A stretch of DNA of 48,381 bases from Bacteroidales bacterium UBA5072 (GCA_002415855.1 DIAS01000002.1:6809-55189), one strand, 5' to 3'. Counted from the first letter of the stretch, positions 26,140 to 34,740 are shown. Numbers and translations are program-made. The notes: generated by a model from the letters alone, not told the origin.

Positions 26140-27606
26140 ATGGTAAGGCTTCTCATTTTCTCATCCCTGCTTCTTTTCCCCGTTGTACAGGTTGCCTCCC
26201 AGGAAAACAAAGTGACTTTTGGTCTCGAAACAGTGGGAGGATATTCCTACTGGGACAAAGTACCGTTCTGGCTGCGTTCAAACCATTACGGCAGCATACC
26301 TCCCGGTAATGTTACGCTTGGCATCCTCGGATCTGCCCGCAAAGACTATGACCTGGAAAAAAGCAGGGGTTTCGATTGGGGAGCCGCTGTGGAAGGACGT
26401 TTTGACATTGGTAAAACATCCTTTGCGACACTCGTCGAGGGGTATGGTAAGATACGCCTGGGGGCATTTGAATTCAGGGCCGGTCGTTCCAGGGAAATCA
26501 TGGGGCTTTGCGATACTTTGCTGACTTCGGGTTCCTTTTCTATATCGGGAAATGCACTGGGCATACCCAAAATTCAGGTCTCCGTTCCTGAATTCACTTA
26601 TCTTCCCTTCCTGAATAATCTTTTTGCCATGAAAGGGAACTACGTTCACGGGTGGTTGGGTGAGGTGATCATGCATCCTGTTGACAGCAATATTTACAAG
26701 AAAACCTATTTGCATCAGAAATCCCTTTATGTCAGATTTGGCAAACCCGCATGGAAACTGAAGCTTTATGGAGGTTTCAATCACCAGGTTTTCTGGGGCA
26801 ATGAGCGTTCCTATGCAGGTGAGGACTTTGAATTATCACCCCTTGAATCTTACTTATATGTCATTATCGGAAAATCCTACAGCAACAAAAGTATTGCAGA
26901 TTCAAAGGTCGGTAACCACCTGGGCTCATTTGACCTGGGTTTGGAATACAACTTCGAAAAAGTGACCCTGTTGCTATACAGGCAGAATTTCTATGATGCA
27001 AGCGCTCTTTTCTATCTTGCCAATATTGCAGACGGACTTAATGGTCTGAGTCTGGCAAACAAAAGCCGGAATACCCAGTTATTCAGATGGAAGAGACTGC
27101 TTTTCGAGTTTGTTTATACCAAAAACCAGGCAGGCCAGTCAGGGTCTCCCGATACGCCAACTCCTTACGAGCAGTATTATAATCACTATCAGTACGCCAA
27201 AGGCTGGTCTTACAACGACATCAACCTGGGAAATCCGTTCATGACTACGCGGACCCAGGTCAGGCAGGAATTGCCTTCAGATCCCTGGGAATATTTTATC
27301 AATAACCGTGTGATAGTGTTTCACCTGGGTTTTGAAGGTAGTATTCTGCAATGGAACTTCCTTGTGAAAGGATCCTGGTCGAAAAATTACGGGACTTATT
27401 CCACCACCGATGAAGATCAAACGACAGATATTGCCGAGCCGGGATACTATGGCATTTTTGGTGAACAAAACCAGCTTTCAACTTACCTGGCATGTGAAAG
27501 ACCATTTGGCAAAGGATTTGTCCTCAAATTTTCCGGTGGTTTCGATGCCGGGGAATTGTATTACAATACCTTCGGGGCCTTTTGCGGGATCTCAAAAACA
27601 TTTTAG
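26140..27606 (+). CDS. Capsule assembly Wzi family outer-membrane protein
   Basis: A 488-residue barrel with a signal peptide ending at QVASQ. The early segment VPFWLRSNHYGSIP and the internal GNYVHGWLGEVIM and LYVRFGKPAWKLKLYGGFNHQVFWG are typical of Caps_assemb_Wzi proteins. The rest is alternating amphipathic strands. Wzi binds exported capsule polysaccharide to the outer membrane. It is divergent from fkp, so a fucose-containing surface polysaccharide is plausible, but no glycosyltransferases or Wzx/Wzy genes are in the window. It converges with the LRR gene at a 7 bp gap. Confidence 0.88.
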   Translation: MVRLLIFSSLLLFPVVQVASQENKVTFGLETVGGYSYWDKVPFWLRSNHYGSIPPGNVTLGILGSARKDYDLEKSRGFDWGAAVEGRFDIGKTSFATLVEGYGKIRLGAFEFRAGRSREIMGLCDTLLTSGSFSISGNALGIPKIQVSVPEFTYLPFLNNLFAMKGNYVHGWLGEVIMHPVDSNIYKKTYLHQKSLYVRFGKPAWKLKLYGGFNHQVFWGNERSYAGEDFELSPLESYLYVIIGKSYSNKSIADSKVGNHLGSFDLGLEYNFEKVTLLLYRQNFYDASALFYLANIADGLNGLSLANKSRNTQLFRWKRLLFEFVYTKNQAGQSGSPDTPTPYEQYYNHYQYAKGWSYNDINLGNPFMTTRTQVRQELPSDPWEYFINNRVIVFHLGFEGSILQWNFLVKGSWSKNYGTYSTTDEDQTTDIAEPGYYGIFGEQNQLSTYLACERPFGKGFVLKFSGGFDAGELYYNTFGAFCGISKTF

Positions 27607-27613
27607 GCCATCC

Positions 27614-29734
27614 TTATTTCGAGATCTTCCAGGTCTGGTTATCCAGCTGTATGATATACATGCCTGATGATAAAAATGATACATCAATCCTTTCCTGGTC
27701 GGTTTCAAGCTTTTGTGACAAAATAAACCGGCCTTGTGCATCATAGAGGTTCAGCAGAACACCGGCAGACCCGTCGATACAAAGAACGTCCCGTACCGGA
27801 TTTGGATATACCAAAGCATTAACCACCCGGAATTCACTATTGCCCGAAGGAGTGCCTTCCTGGATAACCACAACGGTTTGGGTGTTTACCCTTTCGCCTG
27901 AAACTGTCACAATTGCCTCACGCGTCGCTGCAGCAGGATTGGCCTCTGCGGTCAGCGTTATGGCAGCATCTCCGCTACCGGTGACCAGGCTGGTTGTCAG
28001 CCAGGATTCATCGGAACTTACTGTCCAGTCTGTGTTTGATGAAATATCCAGAAATGCCGTGCTGCCAGCCTGAGCACCAATGGACAACGTGTTTGATGAT
28101 AATGTCAACGCTGGCGTTGGCGCCTGGGTAACTGTAATCGTCTGCGGTGCAATACCTACCCCGGTAATGGTTACCATAGCAATCCGTTCTACTGTGTTGG
28201 GGTTAGCTTCGGCAGTCAGGACAAGGGTCATATTATTCATGTCCATGGTATCACTGATGCTCAGCCAGCTTTGATCGGAGCTGATCCTCCACTCGGTATT
28301 GGAAGTGATATCAAAAGTGGCGGTACTCCCGGTTGTATCTGCAATTGTCATTGCGTCACTGGAAGCAGAAAGTTCCAGGTCAAATTCAACGATATTGGCA
28401 AAATCTCTCCATCGATAGGCAGTTGCATAGGCTTCTTTTGATCCGGTTGGGACATAGAGGATACAGGTATGAAAATCGATACCTGAAAAAGCATAATTGT
28501 CGGGGGTTATCGTTACCGGAACTGACCGGTTTACCCTGATGCTTTGCAGATTAGGACATCCTGTGAAAACATTAATCCCCAAAGAATCTACCGAAGAAGG
28601 TAAAGTAACGGATAATAGCACACTGCAATTGGAAAAAACTCCTTCCCCGATCATCGTCAGAGATGATGGCAAGGACAGTGAAGCTAAATTCGGACAATAG
28701 TTGAAGCAGAATTTCCCGACAGAAGTAACGGAAGGGGTTTGTAATGTCAGCGTTGTCAAGTTCTGGCAGCTTACAAAGGCGTAATCCCTGATCACTGTCC
28801 CGGAAGATGGGAGAATGGTAACTGAATCAATGTTTTGACAGCCTGCAAATGCATAACTTCCGATTGATGTTATGGATGGTGGAATCGTCACGGAGGTTAA
28901 ACTACCACATCCTGCAAAGGTAAACATCGCTACAGAATCAAGCGAAGTTGAGAAAATGACAGTTTTTAATCCTGTGCAGCTTACAAAGGCATAGGTCCCG
29001 ATTGAAGTCACAGAATTTGGCATTTCGATGGAGCTAAGATTGCTGCATCCGGCAAAGGCATATTCCGCGATTGAAGTGACCGAGGATGGGATTGAAATGT
29101 TAATCAAACCGGTGCACGACACAAATGCCCACTTACCAATAGATGTAACAGAATTCGGAATGGCTATGGTTTGTAAACCGTTGCATCCCGCAAACGTGTA
29201 TTCCTCAATTGAGCTCACTGAAGATGAGATCGTAAGAGAGGCCAGGCCGGTACAGGAAACAAAAGCCCACTTACCGATAGAAGTGACAGTATTTGGAATG
29301 ACCATCGTCTTTAAACCACTGCAACCTGCAAAGGCATAAGTCCCTAACCTCGTGACCGACGAGGGAAGGGTAACGGCGGTCAGCCCCATGCACGAGGCGA
29401 ACCCGTAATCTTTTATCGTAGTCAAAGTAGAAGGAAGAATAACCGATTGTAAACCTGAACTGAATGCGTATCCGGGAATGGAGTCTCCTTCGGTTTGCAC
29501 CGTACCTAAATCAATGGAAATCAAAGCCGGCATGGTGTTTTTCATCGTATTGAAATCATCCCGATTAATGCTTCCGGTAAGGGTCAGATCAGTAACCGCA
29601 AGCCGGTCCTCATCAGAAAGTAATGTTGATAGCGTTCCGGCCGGTTCTACATGAATCGTTTTTGATACCTGGGCATTTAGTAAACCAGGCGTTAAGCCGA
29701 GGAGTGCTGCAAGCAGCAGTATTGCTTTTTTCAT
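27614..29734 (-). CDS. BspA-type leucine-rich-repeat surface protein with two BACON domains and T9SS type A tail
   Basis: A 706-residue exported protein. Start ATG 29734 gives MKKAILLLAALLG and a signal peptide ending LLNAQ; an upstream ATG at 29797 is less likely. Residues about 75-440 contain LRR_5 repeats of about 23 residues that alternate between a YAFAGC and a (W/Y)AFVSC form. Two BACON domains follow (about 450-615), marked by SSDQSWLSIS and SSDESWLTTS. The end (YPNPVRDVLCIDG to DNQTWKISK) is a T9SS type A sorting domain. Such proteins are surface binders for host, mucin or polymer ligands. The ligand is unknown and no operon partner is evident. Confidence 0.93.
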   Translation of the reverse strand: MKKAILLLAALLGLTPGLLNAQVSKTIHVEPAGTLSTLLSDEDRLAVTDLTLTGSINRDDFNTMKNTMPALISIDLGTVQTEGDSIPGYAFSSGLQSVILPSTLTTIKDYGFASCMGLTAVTLPSSVTRLGTYAFAGCSGLKTMVIPNTVTSIGKWAFVSCTGLASLTISSSVSSIEEYTFAGCNGLQTIAIPNSVTSIGKWAFVSCTGLINISIPSSVTSIAEYAFAGCSNLSSIEMPNSVTSIGTYAFVSCTGLKTVIFSTSLDSVAMFTFAGCGSLTSVTIPPSITSIGSYAFAGCQNIDSVTILPSSGTVIRDYAFVSCQNLTTLTLQTPSVTSVGKFCFNYCPNLASLSLPSSLTMIGEGVFSNCSVLLSVTLPSSVDSLGINVFTGCPNLQSIRVNRSVPVTITPDNYAFSGIDFHTCILYVPTGSKEAYATAYRWRDFANIVEFDLELSASSDAMTIADTTGSTATFDITSNTEWRISSDQSWLSISDTMDMNNMTLVLTAEANPNTVERIAMVTITGVGIAPQTITVTQAPTPALTLSSNTLSIGAQAGSTAFLDISSNTDWTVSSDESWLTTSLVTGSGDAAITLTAEANPAAATREAIVTVSGERVNTQTVVVIQEGTPSGNSEFRVVNALVYPNPVRDVLCIDGSAGVLLNLYDAQGRFILSQKLETDQERIDVSFLSSGMYIIQLDNQTWKISK

Positions 29735-29997
29735 GATGCTTGGATTAGGTGATAGTGGCCTGGTAGTTTGATTAGGTTTGGTGTATACGTTCTGCATGAT
29801 AAAAGGTTGAAGGAGGATCTCGTATCAGGAGATATTATATCAAAATCTGCTTGACTTCTTCCTGTTGTTATTGTAACTTTCATCATACAAGCGATCATAT
29901 TCTGCCGAATTTCGCTTGTTTTTCTGCCCTTCTTCTCACTAAAAGGGCTGTCAATATTTCTGGAACCGGCTTATATTTATAACCAAAAATAAATAAG

Positions 29998-30867
29998 ATG
30001 AAACCCCTCACCCCACCCATGCAAATGATGGTTCTTTATTTTACCTTATGCTTCATTTTTGGAAGTTCTTTCAGACAGGGAATTCAAGCCCAGCCGACTA
30101 AGATCCAGGTGGTTTCAGAGCCGGGTATTGCTGTGTTTGTCGATGGGACCTACAGGGGAAAAACTTCACCTGGTGTTGGGGGTCTTGTCATTCAAAATGT
30201 GCAACCTGGAAATCATACCATCAAGGTAACCAGGGAGGGATTCATTCCCCAGGAAGAGAAGATCTTTGTGAAACAGGGCGAAGTTTACAAATACAGCGTT
30301 AAATCATTTACAGCAGAAGTTGAAATAACCCAAATGGGAAGTGTTGACACCCGGCAGAAAGAACTTATGGATGAAAACAATAAAGTACTTACCGAAAAAC
30401 CCATAACCCCTGCCGTAACATACAAAAAAGTCGAGGATGTCTCTGCAGTTCAGGATGATGTTGTTCTGCTGGAACTGGAACAGGATGACAAACCATCTTC
30501 AACTCCCATGGCTGATGATGCATCTGCCTCTTTGCCTGAATCGGATGATGAACCTGCATTCGTATTCGTGGAAGAGCCGGCACTTTTTCAGGGGGGCGAT
30601 CTTAATGCATTCCGTGAATGGGTGCAAAAAAGCCTGGTATACCCCCCCGAGGCACTTGAGAAGGGCATTTCCGGCAGGATCATCGCACAATTTGCAGTCA
30701 ATTCAAAAGGTGATGTAGTGGATATCCGTGTCCTTCGCGGAGTAGACCCTGCTCTGGACAACGAGGCCTTGCGTGTGCTTCAGTCATCGCCCCGGTGGCA
30801 ACCTCCCAGACAGGGTGGGAAACCCGTTAAGCAACAGTTCGTGATACCGGTGGTTTTTGCACCGTAA
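29998..30867 (+). CDS. PEGA-domain TonB-family protein
   Basis: A 289-residue exported protein with a signal or anchor segment (residues 9-31). A PEGA domain at about 35-100 shows EPGIAVFVDGTYRGKTSPG and PGNHTIKVTREGFIPQEE. An acidic low-complexity linker (about 150-190) leads to a TonB C-terminal domain (FREWVQKSLVYPPEALEKGISGRIIAQFAVNSKG to FVIPVVF). The YPPEALEKGISG motif is the usual TonB_C signature. It is not an ordinary TonB because it has a cleavable-looking signal and no proline-rich spanning region, so a periplasmic protein interaction role is more likely. It is followed 47 bp later by a small secreted gene. Confidence 0.88.
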   Translation: MKPLTPPMQMMVLYFTLCFIFGSSFRQGIQAQPTKIQVVSEPGIAVFVDGTYRGKTSPGVGGLVIQNVQPGNHTIKVTREGFIPQEEKIFVKQGEVYKYSVKSFTAEVEITQMGSVDTRQKELMDENNKVLTEKPITPAVTYKKVEDVSAVQDDVVLLELEQDDKPSSTPMADDASASLPESDDEPAFVFVEEPALFQGGDLNAFREWVQKSLVYPPEALEKGISGRIIAQFAVNSKGDVVDIRVLRGVDPALDNEALRVLQSSPRWQPPRQGGKPVKQQFVIPVVFAP

Positions 30868-30914
30868 TATTATTATAGATTATGATTATACAATTCAAAC
30901 TAAATCACAAGCCC

Positions 30915-31346
30915 ATGAAAACGAAATCCCTTTTTTCTTTATGCCTGTTTATAGGCATTGCATTAACCCGGCTGTCAGCACAGGAAACCAGGACCTACCC
31001 GGATCGTGTATTTAAGGATGCGTCGGAGAATCTTCCATTGATAATATTCTGTAATGGTGCAGAGTTTGATCATCTAAGGTTTGAAGACTATATTTTAAGG
31101 CAACCGACGCATTATAAAGATGGCGAGTTTACATGGTGGAAAGGAATGGTTAATAACGTAACACTGACCAGCTTAAAAACCGGTGAAGTTTTTAAAGGAC
31201 AAATACACGATGGTTGGATTGATGATTTGTATCATGTGAGATTCAACCTGGTCGGAAACATGGGAAGCCATTATATTATTAACGAGATATGGGCAACGCC
31301 AGGAGGAAACTGGCAGCTGGTTGAGAGTATTACTGATTGTCACTAA
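30915..31346 (+). CDS. Small secreted hypothetical protein
   Basis: I do not recognise this 143-residue protein. ATG 30915 (MKTKSLFSLCLFIGIALTRLSAQ) gives a good signal peptide; an in-frame start 11 codons upstream is less likely. The mature part has KDASENLPLIIFCNG, FTWWKGMVNNVTL and a C-terminal HYIINEIWATPGGNW-containing region, suggesting a compact beta fold with few charged repeats. It follows the PEGA-TonB gene by 47 bp and may share its transcript. Confidence 0.8.
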   Translation: MKTKSLFSLCLFIGIALTRLSAQETRTYPDRVFKDASENLPLIIFCNGAEFDHLRFEDYILRQPTHYKDGEFTWWKGMVNNVTLTSLKTGEVFKGQIHDGWIDDLYHVRFNLVGNMGSHYIINEIWATPGGNWQLVESITDCH

Positions 31347-31422
31347 ATGCATCAACTTCCTGCATTCGGGAATCAATTCCGGAGGCTCTTGCTTATAACT
31401 TGCTGATATTCAGCGCTATTTG

Positions 31423-31496
31423 TTGCCCTTCTAGGACTCGAACCTAGACTCTTCTGATCCAGAGTCAGACGTGTTAACCAATTACACTAAAGGGCA
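31423..31496 (-). tRNA. tRNA-Gln (anticodon CUG)
   Basis: The minus strand folds into a 74 nt cloverleaf: acceptor TGCCCTT/AAGGGCA, D-arm GTG/CAC with loop TAATTGGTTAA, anticodon stem TCTGA/TCAGA with loop CTCTGGA (anticodon CTG, reading CAG), T-arm CTAGG/CCTAG with loop TTCGAGT, and discriminator A. CCA is not encoded. The glnS gene lies upstream on the same strand. Confidence 0.95.
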
Positions 31497-31522
31497 GTGT
31501 TTGCTTTTCAAAAAAAGTGAGG

Positions 31523-31553
31523 CAAAAGTATAAAGGATATTGGTTATTTCAAA
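31523..31553 (-). promoter_or_regulatory. Promoter of tRNA-Gln
   Basis: On the minus strand TTTG (31553-31550) and TACTTTTG (31530-31523) are separated by 19 bp, matching the Bacteroidota TTTG / TAnnTTTG consensus, about 27 bp before the tRNA 5' end. Confidence 0.75.
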
Positions 31554-31588
31554 ATATTCGGTTCATTAAGTATGTGAAGAGGAGGAAA

Positions 31589-31619
31589 AGGGACAAGGGA
31601 CAAGGGACGAGGGACAAGG
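31589..31619 (+). repeat. Left heptamer array (AGGGACA x4) of a four-helix-bundle cassette
   Basis: Four 7 bp units, AGGGACA, AGGGACA, AGGGACG and AGGGACA (31589-31616), plus AGG. The same unit appears in inverted orientation at 32037-32071, so the two arrays bracket the gene at 31673-32029. Confidence 0.93.
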
Positions 31620-31672
31620 TAAATTCCATGAAAAAACAATATTTTAGTAGTTCATGTAATAACGTTAATGAA

Positions 31673-32029
31673 ATGGAAACACATAAGAATTTAATAGTCT
31701 GACAAAAAAGCATTGTATTCGTAACATCAATCTATAATCTTACGAAGAATTTCCCCAGGGAAGAATTATATTGCCTTGTAAGCCAGATTAGAAGGGCTGC
31801 CGTTTCCATCCCTTCAAATATGGCTGAAGGATGCGCAAGAAAAAACACCAAAGAATATGTCCAATTCTTGTATGTGGCATTGGGTTCTGCAGCTGAATTG
31901 GAAACCCAATTGATTATATCAGTGAATCTGGGCTTTATTGACAATGATAATGCCCATCGCCTGCAAGTTGAACTGGAGGAAATCATCAGGATGCTTACTG
32001 GTTTGATAAAGTCCTTATCCAACCGATAA
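31673..32029 (+). pseudogene. Four-helix-bundle (23S rRNA intervening-sequence type) protein interrupted by one TGA
   Basis: Translation from ATG 31673 gives METHKNLIV, then TGA at 31700-31702, then in the same frame QKSIVFVTSIYNL, NFPREELYCLVSQIRRA, VSIPSNMAEGCARK and LGSAAELETQLIIS to a stop at 32029. The total of 118 codons is the normal length of the family. The TGA stands exactly where relatives have Trp in LIVWQKS, so one TGG to TGA change explains it. No other damage is visible. Reinitiation at ATG 31820 would give only 69 residues. The family was first seen in rRNA intervening sequences; its function is uncertain. Inverted heptamer arrays flank it, between glnS and tRNA-Gln. Confidence 0.88.
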
Positions 32030-32036
32030 CTTCTAC

Positions 32037-32071
32037 TCGTCCCTCGTCCCCTTTTCCTAGTCCCTTGTCCC
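32037..32071 (-). repeat. Right, inverted heptamer array of the four-helix-bundle cassette
   Basis: Five 7 bp units (TCGTCCC, TCGTCCC, CTTTTCC, TAGTCCC, TTGTCCC) form the reverse complement of the AGGGACA array at 31589. The array starts 7 bp after the four-helix gene's stop and ends 1 bp before the glnS stop codon (32073-32075). Confidence 0.92.
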
Positions 32072-32072
32072 T

Positions 32073-33773
32073 TTAACCTCTTCCCGCAATCTTCGCCCAA
32101 TCATCCTTCAATGTCACTGTCCGGTTGAGGATCAGCTTGGAAGCAGTGGAATCCTTATCCACACAAAAATACCCGGTCCGCTGGAACTGGTATTTTTCTT
32201 CGGGTTTGGCTGTGGCAAGGCTGGGTTCCGCCTTGGCTACAATGATGGTAAGTGAAGCGGGATTCAGGTTCGATTTCCAATCCTTTCCCTCTTCCACCAC
32301 GTCGGGATCCGGAGTTGCAAACAGCCGGTCGTACAACCGGACTTCAACATCAATGGCATGATGTGCCGAAACCCAGTGGATGGTTGCCTTTACCTTGCGG
32401 TTTGCTCCTTCCAGTCCACTGCGGGTTGTCGGGTCATAGGTGCAACGGATCTGTTTAATTTCGCCGGTTGCCGGATCCTTGTCCGCACCGGTACACTGAA
32501 TGATGTACCCGTTCTTTAACCGGACCTCGTTACCGGGCGACAACCGGAAGAACTTTTTCGGCGGATCTTCCATGAAGTCATCCCTTTCAATATATATTTC
32601 CCTCGAAAAGGGCAAGTCACGCATCCCGGCATTTTCATCCTCGGGATTGTTCTCCGCCTGCATGATCTCCACTTTCCCATCGGGATAATTTTCGATCAGC
32701 ACCTTAACGGGATTGGAGACCACCATAACGCGTCTGGCAATTTTATTTAAATGTTCCCGCAGGCAATGCTCCAGCAAGGTAAGTTCTATTACATTTTCAC
32801 GTTTGGCGATCCCAACGGCCTCTGCAAAGTTACGGAGCGATTCGGGCGTATACCCCCTGCGCCTTAAGCCGCAGATGGTGGGCATTCGAGGATCATCCCA
32901 ACCGCTGACGTATCCTTCGTTGACCAGTTGGAGAAGCCTGCGCTTGCTCATCACCGTATAATTCAGGTTCAGCCTGGCGAACTCAATCTGTCTCGGTCTG
33001 TAAGAACCGTCAGCGATCTGGTCAAGGCACCAGTCGTATAAGGGTCTGTGCACCTCAAACTCCAGGGTACACAACGAATGGGTAATGCCTTCGATATAAT
33101 CCGATTGACCGTGTGCCCAGTCATACATGGGATAGATACACCATTTGTCACCTGTGCGGTGGTGGTGTGCATGTTTGATCCTGTAAAGAACCGGATCACG
33201 CATGTGCATGTTGGGAGAGGTCATATCAATTTTAGCGCGCAGAACCTTGGTGCCATCCGGAAATTCACCGTTTTTCATCTGCATGAATATATCCAGGTTT
33301 TCTTCCACAGATCGGTTACGGTACATGCTTTCCTTCCCGGGCTGTGTCGGAACGCCTCGCTCGGCGGAAATATCCTCAGCACTGGTTTCATCCACATATG
33401 CCTTCCCTTTCCGGATCAGCATCACAGCCCATGCAAACAGTTGTTCAAAATAATCTGATGCATAATGAGCCTCCCCTTCCCAGTTGAAACCAAGCCACTG
33501 TATATCTTCGCGTATGGAATCCACATATTCAACATCCTCGGTTACCGGATTGGTATCATCAAACCGCAGGTTGCATTTGCCCTTGTATTTTTGGGCAATG
33601 CCAAAACTCAGGCATATGGCTTTGGCATGGCCTATGTGCAGGTAACCGTTGGGTTCCGGTGGGAACCGGGTATGGATCCGGTTGTCATTCTTCCCGGTCC
33701 GGAGATCTTCTTCTACAATCTCTTCGATGAAATTCAACGGTTTCGTGTTCTCAGTATTTTCCATGGTTTTCAT
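32073..33773 (-). CDS. glnS: Glutaminyl-tRNA synthetase
   Basis: Class I aminoacyl-tRNA synthetase that charges tRNA-Gln. The HIGH motif appears in PPEPNGYLHIGHAKAI (about residues 38-53), FDDTNP follows, and the KMSKS loop is VMSKRRL (about 274-280). The C-terminal anticodon-binding barrels run from about 345 to the end. Its 566 residues match bacterial GlnS. ATG 33773 or ATG 33764 (MENTENTK) are both possible. It lies 577 bp upstream of tRNA-Gln on the same strand, with the four-helix cassette between, so enzyme and substrate tRNA are neighbours but not contiguous. Confidence 0.97.
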   Translation of the reverse strand: MKTMENTENTKPLNFIEEIVEEDLRTGKNDNRIHTRFPPEPNGYLHIGHAKAICLSFGIAQKYKGKCNLRFDDTNPVTEDVEYVDSIREDIQWLGFNWEGEAHYASDYFEQLFAWAVMLIRKGKAYVDETSAEDISAERGVPTQPGKESMYRNRSVEENLDIFMQMKNGEFPDGTKVLRAKIDMTSPNMHMRDPVLYRIKHAHHHRTGDKWCIYPMYDWAHGQSDYIEGITHSLCTLEFEVHRPLYDWCLDQIADGSYRPRQIEFARLNLNYTVMSKRRLLQLVNEGYVSGWDDPRMPTICGLRRRGYTPESLRNFAEAVGIAKRENVIELTLLEHCLREHLNKIARRVMVVSNPVKVLIENYPDGKVEIMQAENNPEDENAGMRDLPFSREIYIERDDFMEDPPKKFFRLSPGNEVRLKNGYIIQCTGADKDPATGEIKQIRCTYDPTTRSGLEGANRKVKATIHWVSAHHAIDVEVRLYDRLFATPDPDVVEEGKDWKSNLNPASLTIIVAKAEPSLATAKPEEKYQFQRTGYFCVDKDSTASKLILNRTVTLKDDWAKIAGRG

Positions 33774-33802
33774 ATTTCAGGCAGCATATTGCCCGAAGTC
33801 AG

Positions 33803-33810
33803 CAAATGTA
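33803..33810 (-). promoter_or_regulatory. Probable -7 element of glnS
   Basis: The minus strand reads TACATTTG, a perfect TAnnTTTG box, 29 bp before the glnS start. A TTTG -33 element at the right distance is not evident, so the assignment is tentative. Confidence 0.5.
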
Positions 33811-33888
33811 AAAAAATATGACTACCGATATATCCGGGGATAAAAGATTATTTTTGCTGAGAAGATCGATAATATTCTAAACAGAGCA

Positions 33889-34056
33889 CTTCGACTTCGC
33901 TCAGTGTGACGATGTAACAAGCCAGTCGGGCTGTGTGAACCAAAATGTCAGGCTGTGTGAAACAGCATGCCAGGCTGTGTGAAACAGCGTATCAGGCTGA
34001 GCAGACCTGCATGTCAGGCTGAGCGGAACACAATGTCAGGCTGAGCGGAGTCGAAG
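33889..34056. repeat. 22-bp repeat element: one inverted unit plus six direct units, no gene
   Basis: Six tandem 22 bp units occupy 33925-34056; the last reads GTCAGGCTGAGC, then GGAGTCGAAG. A seventh unit lies at 33889-33910 in opposite orientation and matches the reverse complement of the last unit at 19 of 22 positions, leaving a 14 bp spacer. Unit identity decays toward the left of the direct array (GTCGGGCTG, GCCAGGCTG). The element fills the spacer between the glnS and folB starts and ends 17 bp before the folB ATG. Confidence 0.93.
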
Positions 34057-34073
34057 CCCTATCCAACAATCCT

Positions 34074-34424
34074 ATGGGACAGCTTGTTCTCGAAAACATG
34101 GAATTCTACGCCCACCACGGTCACTACCAGGAAGAACAGACCATCGGGGGTAGGTTCCTGGTCAGCCTGACCATCGATACTGACCTGGGCAAACCTGCAG
34201 AGACCGATTTGCTGGAGGATGCTGTTGATTACAGCGAAGTATACGAACTGGTAAAGAATGAAATGGCAAAACCTTCCCGGTTGCTTGAACACCTGGCATT
34301 GAGGATCATCAAAGCGGTATATACGGTTTCCGATCGGATCACTGCTGTGACAGTTACCGTTTCCAAACTCAACCCCGCGATTGGCGGAAACATTCAGAAA
34401 TTTACCGTGGTATTGACACGATGA
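34074..34424 (+). CDS. folB: Dihydroneopterin aldolase FolB
   Basis: FolB cleaves 7,8-dihydroneopterin to the hydroxymethyl-pterin in folate synthesis. The 116-residue protein has the usual start LVLENMEFYAHHGHYQEEQTIGG, the conserved Glu/Tyr region (VDYSEVYELV), LLEHLALRI, and the late VTVSKLNPAIGG with the catalytic Lys. It overlaps the next gene by 4 bp (ATGA). The only upstream DNA before the glnS promoter is the 22-bp repeat element, so its promoter lies in or beyond that array. Confidence 0.95.
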   Translation: MGQLVLENMEFYAHHGHYQEEQTIGGRFLVSLTIDTDLGKPAETDLLEDAVDYSEVYELVKNEMAKPSRLLEHLALRIIKAVYTVSDRITAVTVTVSKLNPAIGGNIQKFTVVLTR

Positions 34425-34603
34425 TAAAAACGAAAGGCACCTTGAAACGTTGTCCTGCCTGCGGGCGTTTTTTTTCCTGCCAGGGGGACCAGGACTGCTG
34501 GTGTGAAAAAGCACGTATCCACAGCAGGGAAATGAAGATCATCATGAATACTTACAAGGACTGCCTTTGTCCAAAATGTTTGAGGAAATTTGAAAAAAAT
34601 TGA
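34421..34603 (+). CDS. Cysteine-rich CWC family protein
   Basis: A 60-residue protein with the cysteine pattern of the CWC family: RCPACGRFFSC, then DCWC near residues 29-32, and CLCPKC close to the C-terminus. The eight cysteines suggest a zinc or iron-sulfur site. The start overlaps the folB stop (ATGA), so the pair is translationally coupled. The function of the family is not established. Confidence 0.82.
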   Translation: MIKTKGTLKRCPACGRFFSCQGDQDCWCEKARIHSREMKIIMNTYKDCLCPKCLRKFEKN

Positions 34604-34648
34604 TCTCCTGCGGAGCTCGCTTTTATCTGAACAAAAGCAAATGATTCT

Positions 34649-34672
34649 CGCAGAGTCGCAAAGACGCAAAGG
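34649..34672 (+). repeat. Left octamer array of the GxxExxY cassette
   Basis: Three 8 bp units, CGCAGAGT, CGCAAAGA and CGCAAAGG. The last 17 bp (34656-34672) are perfectly inverted at 35127-35143. The array lies between the CWC gene and the GxxExxY gene. Confidence 0.92.
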
Positions 34673-34740
34673 TAGAATTGCAGCATTCTGCCGATTATAA
34701 TTTGGAGGAAATCAAGTTATTGTAATTAATATAAAATGTC

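Noticed and set aside
26034..26210. N-terminal extension of fkp
   Set aside because: The known Fkp start MQ-LLSLP is at 26033; the extension overlaps the divergent Wzi-like gene and its promoter.
33925..34056. CRISPR array in the 22-bp units
   Set aside because: The 22 bp units are contiguous with no spacers, and one unit is inverted.
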